A stretch of 64,000 nucleotides of DNA from Parasedimentitalea denitrificans (GTDB lineage Bacteria; Pseudomonadota; Alphaproteobacteria; Rhodobacterales; Rhodobacteraceae): the NCBI RefSeq assembly GCF_011813015.1, contig NZ_QHLQ01000002.1, positions 62,001 to 126,000 of the forward strand, in the 5' to 3' direction. Shown one piece after another: positions 36,210 to 45,397 of the stretch. A model generated the notes under the pieces. The model saw nothing but the letters and a program-made list of their open reading frames with translations, did no database searches and was not told the DNA's origin. The position numbers were made by a program, and so were the translations under genes. Numbering within the stretch: position 1 is the first letter of the stretch; each line of letters begins with the position of its first letter.

Positions 36210-36384
36210 CCGTCACCTCTAGCTGCAGCAACGCATAAGGGAAAGCGCCGTTTCCCGAACGAAACTGGGAAAAGCTGCTTGTCTCTGCCCACTTCGGAAA
36301 AGTAACCTTATGTTGAGCGTTTCATCGCACTCTCACAATAAGGGTGTCCTTCCACCCGAAAACTAGGATAGGTTGTAGATCACT

Positions 36385-36870
36385 ATGGAATTACCCCCTC
36401 TGGACATACATCGCATGCCCGGGCACCTGATCCGCAGGTTAAATCAGATATCTGTGGCCCAATTCATGGAACGGATTTCCAGTGCTGGGCTTAACCTGAC
36501 GCCGGTCCAATATGCGGCACTATGCGCGATCCGCGAAAACCCCGGGATTGATCAAGCCTCGGTTGCTGGGCTGATTGCATATGACCGGGCGACACTTGGC
36601 AAGGTCATTGATCGGTTAGATGCCCGCGGGCTGGTACTGCGCAAGGTGTCCAAATCCGACCGTCGTGCACGTGAATTGTTCCTGTCTGACGATGGCGAGG
36701 CACTGCTGGCTGCTGCCCATCCTTTGGTAGAGGCCGCGCAACCTGAAATCCTGTCTGGGCTTACGCCCGAAGAACAGGAAGAACTTGTTCAGCTGATGCA
36801 AAAGACCATCCGTGCAGGTAATGAATTAAGCCGAGCACCGCACAGAGAGCTAGAGAAAGACGCGAAGTAA
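36385..36870 (+). CDS. MarR family transcriptional regulator
   Basis: The 161-residue protein has the MarR winged helix: LNLTPVQYAALCAIRENPGIDQASVAGLIAYDRATLGKVIDRLDARGLVLRKVSKSDRRARELFLSDDG. MarR proteins are dimeric repressors answering to phenolic acids or oxidants. It diverges from selU across 175 bp, where GGGAAA (36239), TTTCCC (36251) and GGGAAA (36267) repeat. The regulated genes are not evident. Confidence 0.92.
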   Translation: MELPPLDIHRMPGHLIRRLNQISVAQFMERISSAGLNLTPVQYAALCAIRENPGIDQASVAGLIAYDRATLGKVIDRLDARGLVLRKVSKSDRRARELFLSDDGEALLAAAHPLVEAAQPEILSGLTPEEQEELVQLMQKTIRAGNELSRAPHRELEKDAK

Positions 36871-36878
36871 GCGTCACC

Positions 36879-37568
36879 TTAGATCAGCTGGCCACGGGGT
36901 ACGTCATCAGCGGCAAAGGGTTCGATCAATTCAGGTCCCGATGCGCGGTTTGAATTGACTGCGGGGTCGACCCTGTGACATGTCAGAACCCCCTCGTCGC
37001 TGGGCTGCATCAGCGTCGCGGCTCCCTGCCCTGCCTCTCCCAACCAAAGCGGCCATTCGTGTTGTTCCAGAATTACAGGCATTCGATGGTGAATGGTTGA
37101 AATGGTTTCATTGGCATGGGTGGTGACAATCGCACAGGTGTTGATCGGATCGTCCCTGCCCCAGCTCTGCCAGATCCCGGCAAATGCCAGCTGCGCGCCG
37201 TCGCGACGCTGGATATACCATGGCAATCTGGCCCCCTGTTCATCCTTGGTCCATTCATAAAAGCCGCTAACTGGGATCAGGCAACGGCGTTCACGACAGG
37301 CTTTGGCAAAGGCTGGTTTTTGGGCAATGGTTTCGGCCCGTGCATTGATCAGCAAGGGGCCTGCCGAAGCGGTCTGGTACCAATGTGGCAGAAACCCCCA
37401 GCGCATAGACACCAACTGACGCCCTGTTTCGCCCGATTGCACTACGTGCACTTGAGTTGTGGGACAAACATTGAAGTTTGGTACGGATGGCAAATTGTTC
37501 GCCGATTGCGCCGCAAATAGCTGCGCCATGGCATCATTCGGAAGGGTGGTTGCAAAGCGTCCGCACAT
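36879..37568 (-). CDS. SOS response-associated peptidase (SRAP/HMCES/YedK family)
   Basis: SRAP proteins form a covalent thiazolidine link with abasic sites in single-stranded DNA and so protect replication forks. The 229 residues include the cross-linking Cys2 (MCGRFA), LLINARAETIAQKPAF, PVSGFYEW with the active Glu, and TIHHRMPVIL with the active His. It is a complete family member, converging with the MarR gene. A role in DNA damage tolerance follows from the family. Confidence 0.95.
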   Translation of the reverse strand: MCGRFATTLPNDAMAQLFAAQSANNLPSVPNFNVCPTTQVHVVQSGETGRQLVSMRWGFLPHWYQTASAGPLLINARAETIAQKPAFAKACRERRCLIPVSGFYEWTKDEQGARLPWYIQRRDGAQLAFAGIWQSWGRDDPINTCAIVTTHANETISTIHHRMPVILEQHEWPLWLGEAGQGAATLMQPSDEGVLTCHRVDPAVNSNRASGPELIEPFAADDVPRGQLI

Positions 37569-37681
37569 GCTGTGATCTTAAGCGTCGCTTGTGAGGGCGT
37601 CAGCCTTAAACCCTAGGAATTCTGCAAATTCTTGAAAACTGGGCGGCTGACTGACCGAAGAAGTGTAAATACCTGCTCTGC

Positions 37682-38173
37682 TCAGTTCTCCGGCAGCAGT
37701 TCTTCTATCAAAACCCCAAGCAGCTGGGTTCGCGTCTTGACTGCAGCCTTGCGGTAGATCGAACTGTTTTGTGACTTAACCGTCCCCTGAGTTGTACTCC
37801 GCATTTCTGCAATTTCCGCAACCGATAGGCCCTTTATGGTGAGCATAGCGATGTCTTTCTCAGCCGTGCTTAGCCCCCAGCGTTCGAATTGCGTGCACAG
37901 CATGGCGAAAAACTCTCCCTGCGCTGAACGTAAAAGGCGCTCAATTTCCTGATTGCGGCGCCGCAGTTGGCGGTGGCTTTGCCAAATTAATAGTGCCCCA
38001 GTTGTGAAACCCAAGAGAGTGGCTAGGGAGACCAACTCGTGCACGAGCCAACTGCCTGATAACAGGTAGTACCCAGTGATTTCTCCAAACAGTTGGGCAA
38101 AAAAACCCAAGGCGGAGGCCAGATAGATCAGGCCACCAACCTTGAACAATTGTGATGAATTCAGAGGGCCCAT
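37682..38173 (-). CDS. membrane-anchored LuxR-type HTH regulator
   Basis: The 163-residue product has two N-terminal membrane spans (about 10-32 and 43-65), a short linker helix rich in Arg/Gln (QSHRQLRRRNQEIERLLRSAQ) and a LuxR HTH (LSTAEKDIAMLTIKGLSVAEIAEM, TTQGTVKSQNSSIYRKA). A DNA-binding domain on a membrane hairpin implies signal reading at the inner membrane without a receiver domain. It lies 39 nt downstream of the acidic-repeat gene on the same strand, so the two probably form an operon. Confidence 0.85.
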   Translation of the reverse strand: MGPLNSSQLFKVGGLIYLASALGFFAQLFGEITGYYLLSGSWLVHELVSLATLLGFTTGALLIWQSHRQLRRRNQEIERLLRSAQGEFFAMLCTQFERWGLSTAEKDIAMLTIKGLSVAEIAEMRSTTQGTVKSQNSSIYRKAAVKTRTQLLGVLIEELLPEN

Positions 38174-38212
38174 TAACAGGCTGTCTTTTGCATCAGATGA
38201 TCTCTGTTTCGC

Positions 38213-38686
38213 TTAGTCATCATCACCGTCATCGCCATCATCGCCGCCGTCATCGCCATCGTCGCCGTCGTCGTCGTCGTCACCATCATCGCCGTCGTCA
38301 TCACCATCGTCGCCGTCGTCGTCACCATCATCGCCGTCATCGTCACCGTCTTCGCCGTCGTCATCTCCGTCTTCGCCGTCATCGTCGCCGTCGTCATCTT
38401 CCTCTTCATCTTCCAGATCGTCCTCTGGATCGTCTTCACCGTCGTCATCTTCGATTTCGGTTCGATCACGCAAGATGGTACCATCTTTCCCCAAGACAAT
38501 TTCGCGCTCAGCCGTTGGTCCTGACGCTTCGAATTTGGTGTTCCCAAACAAGGTTCGGGTGATCTCAATTCGTGTATAACCTTCGTCGGTCAACTCCTGA
38601 ATGATGTCATCTCTGGAGCTTTGAGCCAGTGCCGTCGTTGCCATCAAAATTGCTGTGGCGCTCATCAGTATTGTTTTATTGAACAT
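38213..38686 (-). CDS. exported PepSY-like protein with a long Asp/Gly acidic repeat tail
   Basis: The 157-residue product has a signal peptide (MFNKTILMSATAILMATTALA), a ~55-residue PepSY-like domain (DDIIQELTDEGYTRIEITRT, then REIVLGKDGTILRDRTE) and a tail of ~80 residues made almost only of D, G and some E, as DDGDDGD-type repeats. Such a tail is extremely acidic and could bind calcium or other cations in the periplasm or outside the cell. PepSY domains often inhibit or sense proteases. The family is otherwise uncharacterised. It is followed by the membrane LuxR gene. Confidence 0.8.
   Translation of the reverse strand: MFNKTILMSATAILMATTALAQSSRDDIIQELTDEGYTRIEITRTLFGNTKFEASGPTAEREIVLGKDGTILRDRTEIEDDDGEDDPEDDLEDEEEDDDGDDDGEDGDDDGEDGDDDGDDGDDDGDDGDDDGDDGDDDDDGDDGDDGGDDGDDGDDD
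38216..38410. repeat. simple trinucleotide-based tandem repeat coding the Asp/Gly tail
   Basis: On the plus strand this is a run of GTC/ATC/GCC triplets (GAC/GAT/GGC on the coding strand) arranged in 9-15-bp units. Synonymous variation between units is moderate. Such DNA is prone to slippage in multiples of three, which would change tail length without breaking the frame. Confidence 0.75.
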
Positions 38687-38958
38687 CTACTTTTCCTCGA
38701 TCTGGATATGGGGCCAACTGACCATGTCATGGCAATATCCGGAATACGACTTTGGTTGAAATGACTGTTTATAAGCAAAAGAACTAGCGGCCCAAAAGCC
38801 AGTACCCACTGACTGTCGAGAATATCACTCGATCACCACTAATTTCAGCGAAGCATCGAATATCATGAGGCGCAGGGAAAACTCGACAGGCCTTCAGTCA
38901 TCAAAAATGCTGGTTGATCGCTAAAGTGATGCAGCCGGGCGTCGAGAAACGTTCAGGG
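38687..38958. other. gene-free stretch upstream of the acidic-repeat gene
   Basis: This 272-bp stretch lies between the start of the acidic-repeat gene and the stop of the hydrolase gene. I see no gene, strong hairpin or clear operator. It must contain the promoter for the acidic-repeat/LuxR pair. Confidence 0.3.
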
Positions 38959-39813
38959 TCAGGGGATTCCAACCTTCAGAAACCTGAGCACCCGTGAAAT
39001 TGCATCAGCGTGGGCCTCAGCATCATAGTGGTTGTCCTGGAACCACATGGACTGAGGTTTGCTGGCATGGATGTCGCCACTCTTGGCATAAGCCGGGTTA
39101 TCAAAGAAATGAGTGGCAGAGGAATACTCGTGGAGCGAAACCGGGAAATTGTTTGCCCGGGCCTGCTGAACAAACCCCCGGCAGGTTGCAAGAGAAATCA
39201 ACTTGTCCGCGTCCCCGGCCAGTAACATCATCGGTACCGTCACAGACCCATCAACTGGGCAGACAGGATAAACCGCAATAGCCAACTGTGGGGCGAACTC
39301 TGGCGGAACACGGGAGTTTTCTGCCGAAACTGTTGTGAACAGGTGGGAGCCACCCAAAGAAAACCCGAGAAGGCTGATACGCGTGTCATCCACTTCTGGC
39401 TGCGCGGCGAGGTATCGAAAGGCGCTGTAGGCATCATCAGGCATATTCATTGCAGGCGTGTCACGGTAATCTGCGCCACCGCGCGATCCAAAACTGTCGA
39501 CGACCAAAGCCTCGTAACCGGCCTCGGATAATGTTTGTGCCCAATTCAGGTGTGACTGAGTAAGGCCATCACCACTAACAAGAAGGATCACTGCTGGGTT
39601 TGGACCTGCTCCCTCAGGATTAAACCTTATCCCCTTCAGTTCGATCCCGTCATCGGGTAGCAGCTCAATGCTCTTGGCTTGGGCCTGACGTACCTTAAAG
39701 GCGGAGGGCTGAATTGGTGTAGATTGGAAGGTGACCTCTTCCTGAGCAAAAGCACCCTCTGCTCCAAATCCGAGACCAACGATAATTCCGAAAACAGGTA
39801 AGAACCGCATCAT
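38959..39813 (-). CDS. exported dienelactone-hydrolase-like alpha/beta hydrolase
   Basis: The 284-residue protein has a signal peptide (MMRFLPVFGIIVGLGFGAEGAFA), then an alpha/beta-hydrolase of the dienelactone hydrolase/acyl-peptidase type: NPAVILLVSGDGLTQSHLNWAQTL, nucleophile motif LGFSLGGSH, and the acid region MMLLAGDADKLIS followed by a His-bearing SATHFFDNPA. The ATG at 39813 with GGGAG 7 nt upstream is preferred over 39837. Substrate unknown. Nearest neighbour upstream is the 5'-nucleotidase, separated by its terminator. Confidence 0.8.
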   Translation of the reverse strand: MMRFLPVFGIIVGLGFGAEGAFAQEEVTFQSTPIQPSAFKVRQAQAKSIELLPDDGIELKGIRFNPEGAGPNPAVILLVSGDGLTQSHLNWAQTLSEAGYEALVVDSFGSRGGADYRDTPAMNMPDDAYSAFRYLAAQPEVDDTRISLLGFSLGGSHLFTTVSAENSRVPPEFAPQLAIAVYPVCPVDGSVTVPMMLLAGDADKLISLATCRGFVQQARANNFPVSLHEYSSATHFFDNPAYAKSGDIHASKPQSMWFQDNHYDAEAHADAISRVLRFLKVGIP

Positions 39814-39922
39814 ACTATTGCTCCCTGGCAAAGGCACACTCGAGCCATCCTACCAGATCTACGGATTTGTGTCATTTTTGGTTAAAGCACGCCCATACTA
39901 GGAACACAGTTCACAAGAGTTC

Positions 39923-39959
39923 AAAAAAAGCCCCACTGACCAATGGTCAGCGGGGCTTA
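39923..39959 (-). terminator. intrinsic terminator of the 5'-nucleotidase gene
   Basis: Read leftward, a long stem (AAGCCCCGCTGACC paired with GGTCAGTGGGGCTT, one mismatch, 3-nt loop) is followed by a run of T. It lies 33 bp after the stop. This is the strongest terminator in the window. Confidence 0.93.
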
Positions 39960-39991
39960 AACTCATATCAATGAGTTCTTATGTCTAGTTC

Positions 39992-41569
39992 TCACTTCTG
40001 AGAAATACGGCCATCGATGTATGGCGTATATGGCGAATTTGTTGCCATGTACTCTGCCAAGACATCAGCCAGATCGGGACCAAAGTCGTAGGCGTTCTTA
40101 TCGTCACCTGCGAACATTTTGTAGCCGTCGCCGCCGCCACGTACATAGTTGTTGGTCACAACCATGTACGTTTTGGCCGGATCTACTGCAACGAAACCGT
40201 CGCCATCAGCGACCATCACATCCTGAATGCGGCCTTCGCCGGCTGCAACACTTGCGTCCCAGCTGAACTTAAGACCGGCAACCTGTGGGAATCGGCCTTT
40301 GACTTCTTCGACTTGGCTTACACCGTTTTCCAGTGCGGCAACCAGAGTTGCGCCATCCAGTTCAAAGGTCGACAGGGTGTTCTGGAACGGCAGAACCGAC
40401 AGTACTTCGCCCATGGTGACTTCGCCCGGCTCCATGCTGGCACGAATGCCGCCCGAGTTGGCAATCGCAATTGTTACGCCTTGGTCCTTGACCCGAGCAA
40501 GCATCGCGTCTGCTACAAGGTTGCCCATCTGGCATTCCTGGATACGGCACATAGCCCGGTCACCGTTGATGGCTTCAGCCGACTCGGCCACGACCTTGGT
40601 GCGGATTTCCTCTAGTGGTGTGCCCAGCTCGGCAATGCGCGCTACGGTGGCTTCGTCTTCGGCCACGGTTGCGTCCATGCTCAGCGGCTCACCTGAAGCC
40701 ACAACAACATTACCAGCGTCGTCAAATGTCACGTTCAGCTCGCCCAGGAACTTGCCATAGGCATAGGCCTGAACAATCGCGGTGTCGTTGACCATAGTTG
40801 GGTAAGGACCAACAGCACGGTCGGATACGTTCGACAGGTAGCTGTTCGAGTGGCCGCCAACGATCACGTCAACACCGGTTGTTTCAGCGGCAACCTTTTG
40901 GTCAACAACATAGCCAGAGTGGCTGAGTACGATGATTTTGTTCACGCCTTCAGCTGTCAGGCGGTCAACTTCGGCCTGAACCGCAGCAACCGGATCGCCA
41001 AAGGTGATGTTCTTGCCTGGGCTGGCCAAATCGTGGGTATCTTCTGGTGTCAGGCCAATCAGGCCGATCTTTTCACCGCCACGTTCGATCACTGTGGATT
41101 TCTTCAGAACACCAGCCAGAGCAGGCTCGGCGCTGACGTCGGCGTTGGACATCAGTACAGGGAAGCCAACAGAATCCATGAAGCCACGCAGAACTTCTGG
41201 GCCGTCGTCGAACTCGTGGTTGCCAACGGTCATGCCGTCGTAACCCAGCTTGTTCATCATCTCGGCTGCGACTTTACCCTTGTAGTAGGTGTAGAATAGC
41301 GAACCCTGGAATTGGTCGCCACCGTCCACAAGGATCGAGTTGTTGCTGCGCGCACGCGCATCGGCGATAGCTGTCACCAGACGAGCAGACCCACCAAAAC
41401 ACTTGCCTTCGGCGTTGTCACCTTCGCGGCAACCGCTGTCATATTTGCTGACCGGCTCAAACCGGGAATGGAAGTCATTGGTGTGCAAAATAGTCAGGTT
41501 GTAATCGGCTGCTGCCATACCAGCTGTCAGCCCCAAGGCGGCGACTGAAGTCAGAATTCGCATCATCAT
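39992..41569 (-). CDS. secreted bifunctional metallophosphatase/5'-nucleotidase
   Basis: Hydrolyses nucleotides and UDP-sugars in the periplasm, releasing nucleosides and phosphate. The 525-residue protein has a signal peptide (MMMRILTSVAALGLTAGMAAA), a calcineurin-like domain with metal motifs LHTNDFHSRF, DGGDQFQG, GNHEFDDG, LSHSGY and GGHSNS, and a C-terminal substrate-binding domain with NSGGIRASMEPGE and NNYVRGGGDGYKMF. The start at 41569 has GGGAG upstream; the longer frame to 41620 adds a charged non-signal leader. The gene is monocistronic. I found no clear Pho box. Confidence 0.94.
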   Translation of the reverse strand: MMMRILTSVAALGLTAGMAAADYNLTILHTNDFHSRFEPVSKYDSGCREGDNAEGKCFGGSARLVTAIADARARSNNSILVDGGDQFQGSLFYTYYKGKVAAEMMNKLGYDGMTVGNHEFDDGPEVLRGFMDSVGFPVLMSNADVSAEPALAGVLKKSTVIERGGEKIGLIGLTPEDTHDLASPGKNITFGDPVAAVQAEVDRLTAEGVNKIIVLSHSGYVVDQKVAAETTGVDVIVGGHSNSYLSNVSDRAVGPYPTMVNDTAIVQAYAYGKFLGELNVTFDDAGNVVVASGEPLSMDATVAEDEATVARIAELGTPLEEIRTKVVAESAEAINGDRAMCRIQECQMGNLVADAMLARVKDQGVTIAIANSGGIRASMEPGEVTMGEVLSVLPFQNTLSTFELDGATLVAALENGVSQVEEVKGRFPQVAGLKFSWDASVAAGEGRIQDVMVADGDGFVAVDPAKTYMVVTNNYVRGGGDGYKMFAGDDKNAYDFGPDLADVLAEYMATNSPYTPYIDGRISQK

Positions 41570-41817
41570 AATAGTATTCTCCCAGGTTTCTTCTTTTTTT
41601 ATCGCCCTCAAAGCGGGCATCGTTTCGCCAGCATAAGGGAATAGGACATATTCGCGTCCAGCTTCTGGAATCGCAAGAATAATATCACCATCCCCTCAAA
41701 CAGATCGGTATTCAGTCTGCGTGACAGAGCCATGACAGGTCAGGGGGAAAAGCACGGGTTTCGAAGCAGCTGCGCCAATGGCTTGACCCTGACGCAGCCG
41801 CAGGGCATCAGACAGCC

Positions 41818-42156
41818 ATGCTGATATACAAAATCTTTCGTGCCGACGAATGGGCGGCATTCGACACTCAGGGGGAAACTCTGGGCGCCGCAATCGATCT
41901 GAGCGATGGCTTCATTCACTTTTCTACGGCGGAACAGGCAGCTGAGACAGCCGCCAAGCATTTTGCTGGGGTAGAGGGACTGATGTTGCTGGCCTTTGAT
42001 ACCGAAACGCTGGGCGACGCCCTGAAATGGGAAGTTTCGCGCGGGGATGCACTATTCCCACATCTCTTCCGAGCGCTCAAACGCAGCGAGATGCTGTGGG
42101 TAAAGCCCCTGCCCTTTGTCGATGGCGCACATCAATTCCCGGAAGATCTAGCATGA
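41818..42156 (+). CDS. DUF952 family protein
   Basis: The 112-residue product shows the DUF952 pattern: [34 protein letters not shown]-like segment ([19 protein letters not shown]) and [23 protein letters not shown]952 proteins have a fold related to ADP-ribosyl-handling enzymes but no settled function. Its stop overlaps the pyrD start (ATGA), so it is translated with pyrD. Confidence 0.9.
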   Translation: MLIYKIFRADEWAAFDTQGETLGAAIDLSDGFIHFSTAEQAAETAAKHFAGVEGLMLLAFDTETLGDALKWEVSRGDALFPHLFRALKRSEMLWVKPLPFVDGAHQFPEDLA

Positions 42157-43211
42157 ACTTGATTGAAAAAATGGGCCTGAAGGCTCTGCATCAGGTCGAC
42201 CCGGAAACCGCACATGGATTGTCTATCAAGGCTTTGAAGATGGGGCTGGTGCCAACGCCCGGCCCGGTGACTTCTCCCCGGTTGAAAACAACACTTGCGG
42301 GGATGGATTTACCCAACCCTGTAGGGCTGGCCGCAGGGTTCGACAAAAACGCCGAAGTCTTGGCGCCGCTGTCGCAGTCGGGTTTTGGCTTTATCGAAGT
42401 CGGCGCCGCCACGCCGCGCCCGCAGCCGGGCAATCCAAAGCCACGCCTGTTCAGGCTGACCGAGGACCGCGCTGCGATCAACCGGTTTGGCTTTAACAAC
42501 GAAGGCATGGAAGTGATCGCCCAGCGCTTGTCACAACGCCCCAAGAATGCGGTGATTGGTCTGAACCTTGGCGCCAACAAGGATAGCGATGACCGGGCCA
42601 GTGATTTTGCGCGAGTGTTACAGCACTGCGGCGCTCATTTGGATTTTGCCACGGTCAATGTATCGTCTCCGAATACCGAAAAACTGCGTGACCTGCAGGG
42701 CAAGGCCGCATTGACGGCCTTGCTGAGCGGCGCAATCGACATGCGCAACACGCTAGAGCGTAAGATCCCGGTATTCTTGAAAATTGCACCGGACCTGACA
42801 GCTGAGGAGTTGGAAGACATCGCCGCGGTTGCTGTGGAAACTGGTGTCGATGCGGTGATCACCACCAACACCACCCTGTCGCGTGATGGCTTGCAAAGTG
42901 CCCACAAAGGCGAGGCAGGTGGTCTGTCAGGCGCACCTTTGTTTGAGAAATCAACCCGTATTCTGGCGCAACTGTCGCAAATGCTGGACGGTAAAACCCC
43001 ACTGGTTGGCGTAGGCGGTATCAGTACAGCCGAGCAGGCCTATGCCAAGATCTGTGCCGGTGCTAGCGCCGTGCAACTGTATACCGCGCTGGTCTATCAT
43101 GGCCTGTCGTTGGCGGGTGATATCGCCCGTGGGTTGGATGACCTGCTGGCCCGCGACGGGTTTGACAATGCCTCGCAGGCAGTTGGTAGCAAGCGTGAGG
43201 ATTGGCTATGA
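42153..43211 (+). CDS. pyrD: quinone-dependent dihydroorotate dehydrogenase
   Basis: Fourth step of pyrimidine synthesis, oxidising dihydroorotate with quinone as acceptor at the inner membrane. The 352-residue class 2 enzyme has an N-terminal membrane-association helix, [38 protein letters not shown], the catalytic Ser region [16 protein letters not shown] and VGVGGIST. The start at 42153 is set by the overlap with DUF952; the open frame to 42027 is not in family. Next gene overlaps as well. Confidence 0.96.
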   Translation: MNLIEKMGLKALHQVDPETAHGLSIKALKMGLVPTPGPVTSPRLKTTLAGMDLPNPVGLAAGFDKNAEVLAPLSQSGFGFIEVGAATPRPQPGNPKPRLFRLTEDRAAINRFGFNNEGMEVIAQRLSQRPKNAVIGLNLGANKDSDDRASDFARVLQHCGAHLDFATVNVSSPNTEKLRDLQGKAALTALLSGAIDMRNTLERKIPVFLKIAPDLTAEELEDIAAVAVETGVDAVITTNTTLSRDGLQSAHKGEAGGLSGAPLFEKSTRILAQLSQMLDGKTPLVGVGGISTAEQAYAKICAGASAVQLYTALVYHGLSLAGDIARGLDDLLARDGFDNASQAVGSKREDWL

Positions 43212-43549
43212 TCACCTATTGGCACAATCCGCGCTGTTCCAAGTCCCGTGCTGGACTGGCCTTATTGCAGGAAAAGGACGTCGAAGTTGAAACGCGACTT
43301 TATCTCAAGGATGCGCCCTCGCTTAAAGAGATCAAGCAGGTGCAGGCCGCTCTTGGGGTCGCACCTTTCGACATGATGCGCAGCAAGGATGCCCTGTTCA
43401 AGGAAATGGGACTGAGCAAGGAAAGTTCGCAGGCAGAGCTGCAAGCTGCAATGGCTGATCACCCTGCACTGATCGAACGGCCTATAGCCATTCTCGGAGA
43501 TAAGGCTGTGATCGGCCGCCCAACCGAGGCACTTGAGGCGTTGATCTGA
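43208..43549 (+). CDS. ArsC/YfgD-like glutaredoxin-family reductase
   Basis: The 113-residue product is a thioredoxin-fold ArsC-family protein: [16 protein letters not shown] with the active Cys10, and [19 protein letters not shown] at the C-terminus. Close relatives are labelled arsenate reductase, but no other ars gene is nearby, so a general thiol role is equally likely. The ATG at 43208 overlaps the pyrD stop. It ends the three-gene operon DUF952-pyrD-arsC-like. Confidence 0.88.
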   Translation: MITYWHNPRCSKSRAGLALLQEKDVEVETRLYLKDAPSLKEIKQVQAALGVAPFDMMRSKDALFKEMGLSKESSQAELQAAMADHPALIERPIAILGDKAVIGRPTEALEALI

Positions 43550-43560
43550 ATACTCGGCGT

Positions 43561-44883
43561 TTAGGCTGTTCGCGACTCTAACGCAGGGTAGCGAACAGCA
43601 AGACTAACGCCGCGGGCCACAAACGAAATCAGCAGAGCTGACCAAAGCCCGTGATTGTCCAGCAACGGAACCAGTGTGACCACAGCAGCGCCGTAGATGG
43701 CAAAGCTGACCAGCATCATGTTGCGCATATCACGTGTAGCCGTTGCACCAATGAAAATCCCATCGAGCATCCAGGCCGCCCATCCCAGCGGCGGAGCCAG
43801 CACCATATAGGGTAGATAGACACGGGCGGTCTCGCGCACCTCCTGTGACGTTGCCATGATGTCGATGATCAAGCCGCCAGCCAGCGCAAATACAATCGCC
43901 AGCACGACAACCACCATCAGCCCCCAGAAACTGGTTAGCCAAGCACTGCGCCGCAATAGTTTGCTCTGACGTGCGCCTACCGCCTGCCCGACCAGAGTTT
44001 CGGCCGCAAAAGCAAAGCCGTCCATTGCATAGGCTGTAATCAACAGAAATTGCAGCAACACCTGATTGGCGGCCAAAATTACATCGCCGAACCCGGCGCC
44101 AAAGAACAGGAAGCCGACAAACATGGCCTGCAATAACAGGGAACGGATCAGTATATCGCCATTGACCGTTGCCATATGGCGCAGCCGAACCCTATCAAAC
44201 ACCTGTACCCAGTTGTGCCAGTCCGGCATCTGCAAGACACCTCGGCAAAACCACAGGCCTAGCGCCAGCCCTGACCACTCCGCCAGGAAGGTCGCGTAGG
44301 CAACCCCGTTCACCCCCCAGCCCAGTTGCAGGACAAACCACAAATCGAGCAGGATATTGACGCCATTCATCCACAGTTGCAGCACCAGAACAGCACGGGT
44401 GCGCTCCTGCGCGATCAACCAACCGGTGATTCCATACAGGCCAATTGCTGCGGGCGCCGACCAAACCCGGATGCGCAAATAGTCCTGCGCCAGGGTTTCG
44501 ACTTCCGGTGTTGCCGGGGCCAGTTGGAAAGACAGGTAAAACAACGGTGCCTGTAACAAGATCAGGGCCGAACCAGCTGCGAACCCTATTAACAATGCGC
44601 GGGTTAGCAGCGCGGCCACTTCGCCACGCTCACCCGCCCCCAAGGCCTGACTGGTCAGACCCACCGTGCCCATGCGCAAGAAACCAAACACCCAATAGAG
44701 CGCTGACAGTATGATTGCGCCGATGCCGACCGCCCCTATAGGTGCAGCCGCGCCAAGTTGGCCAACAACGCCAGTATCAACCGCGCCCAAAATAGGCACG
44801 GTTGCGTTCGACAAAACGATAGGCAGCGCGATTTTTAGGACGCGACGGTGCCCCAATGGAGAGGTGTCAGGTTTGTTTTGCAT
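43561..44883 (-). CDS. MATE family efflux transporter
   Basis: Na+- or H+-driven exporter of the DinF branch of MATE. The 440-residue product has 12 predicted spans and DinF-like strings: ALPIVLSNATVPILGAVDTGVVGQLG near the N-terminus and GFLRMGTVGLTSQALGAG. ATG at 44883 is preferred to the GTG one codon earlier. Its start overlaps the end of the first PaaI thioesterase gene by 17 bp, so the three leftward genes form one transcript. Confidence 0.92.
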   Translation of the reverse strand: MQNKPDTSPLGHRRVLKIALPIVLSNATVPILGAVDTGVVGQLGAAAPIGAVGIGAIILSALYWVFGFLRMGTVGLTSQALGAGERGEVAALLTRALLIGFAAGSALILLQAPLFYLSFQLAPATPEVETLAQDYLRIRVWSAPAAIGLYGITGWLIAQERTRAVLVLQLWMNGVNILLDLWFVLQLGWGVNGVAYATFLAEWSGLALGLWFCRGVLQMPDWHNWVQVFDRVRLRHMATVNGDILIRSLLLQAMFVGFLFFGAGFGDVILAANQVLLQFLLITAYAMDGFAFAAETLVGQAVGARQSKLLRRSAWLTSFWGLMVVVVLAIVFALAGGLIIDIMATSQEVRETARVYLPYMVLAPPLGWAAWMLDGIFIGATATRDMRNMMLVSFAIYGAAVVTLVPLLDNHGLWSALLISFVARGVSLAVRYPALESRTA

Positions 44884-45397
44884 CACGCTTGTCTTCGCCC
44901 TGTGGCATCAGGAAGTGGCCGACGGCCTGCGCAAAGGGTCTGTCCTTGTTGTCCTGCCAAGCCTCGACCCGAACACTGGCAAATCGCCGCCCTGAGCGTG
45001 CTACGACGGCCCGAGCATAGGCGTCTCGCGGCAAGCCTGAGCGAAGGTAGTCGACCGTGAAATCAATTGTCTTGGGCTGTCGCGGCAATTTCCCTGCGGC
45101 CATGTCGGCTGGGTCCAGTTCACCTGCCTCGATCTTGGCCCAAAGATGCTGCCAGTTCAGTGCCATCATCGCGGTCATTTCAAGAAAGGCTGCCGTGGTG
45201 CCTCCATGAAGAGCTGGCAGATACGGATTACCGATCAGCTTTTCATTAAAGTTCATCTGGCCGGTCAGCTCGTCACCGCGGCGGTCAAAACTGATGTTCA
45301 GAAAGCGAATATATGGAACGGAGTCTACCAAAGCGGTCAAGGCAGCATCCCGGCGTTGCTTGACCACCTGCATCGGTTCAGGGCGAGGACGGTTCAA
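44867..45397 (-). CDS. PaaI family hotdog thioesterase (TTG start)
   Basis: The 176-residue product has a hotdog fold of the PaaI/YigI type: SFDRRGDELTGQMNFNEKLIGNPYLPALHGGTTAAFLEMTAMMA, and FTVDYLRSGLPRDAYARAVVARSGRRFASVRVEAW. It hydrolyses acyl-CoA or related thioesters. The TTG at 45397 is supported as start by GGAGG 7 nt upstream and by a 4-nt overlap with the stop of the preceding thioesterase; the next ATG (45373) lacks a ribosome site. Confidence 0.88.
   Translation of the reverse strand: MNRPRPEPMQVVKQRRDAALTALVDSVPYIRFLNISFDRRGDELTGQMNFNEKLIGNPYLPALHGGTTAAFLEMTAMMALNWQHLWAKIEAGELDPADMAAGKLPRQPKTIDFTVDYLRSGLPRDAYARAVVARSGRRFASVRVEAWQDNKDRPFAQAVGHFLMPQGEDKRDAKQT

Noticed and set aside
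38216-38410. CRISPR-like repeat array
   Set aside because: Repeats are short triplet units in an open frame without spacers; they encode the Asp/Gly tail.
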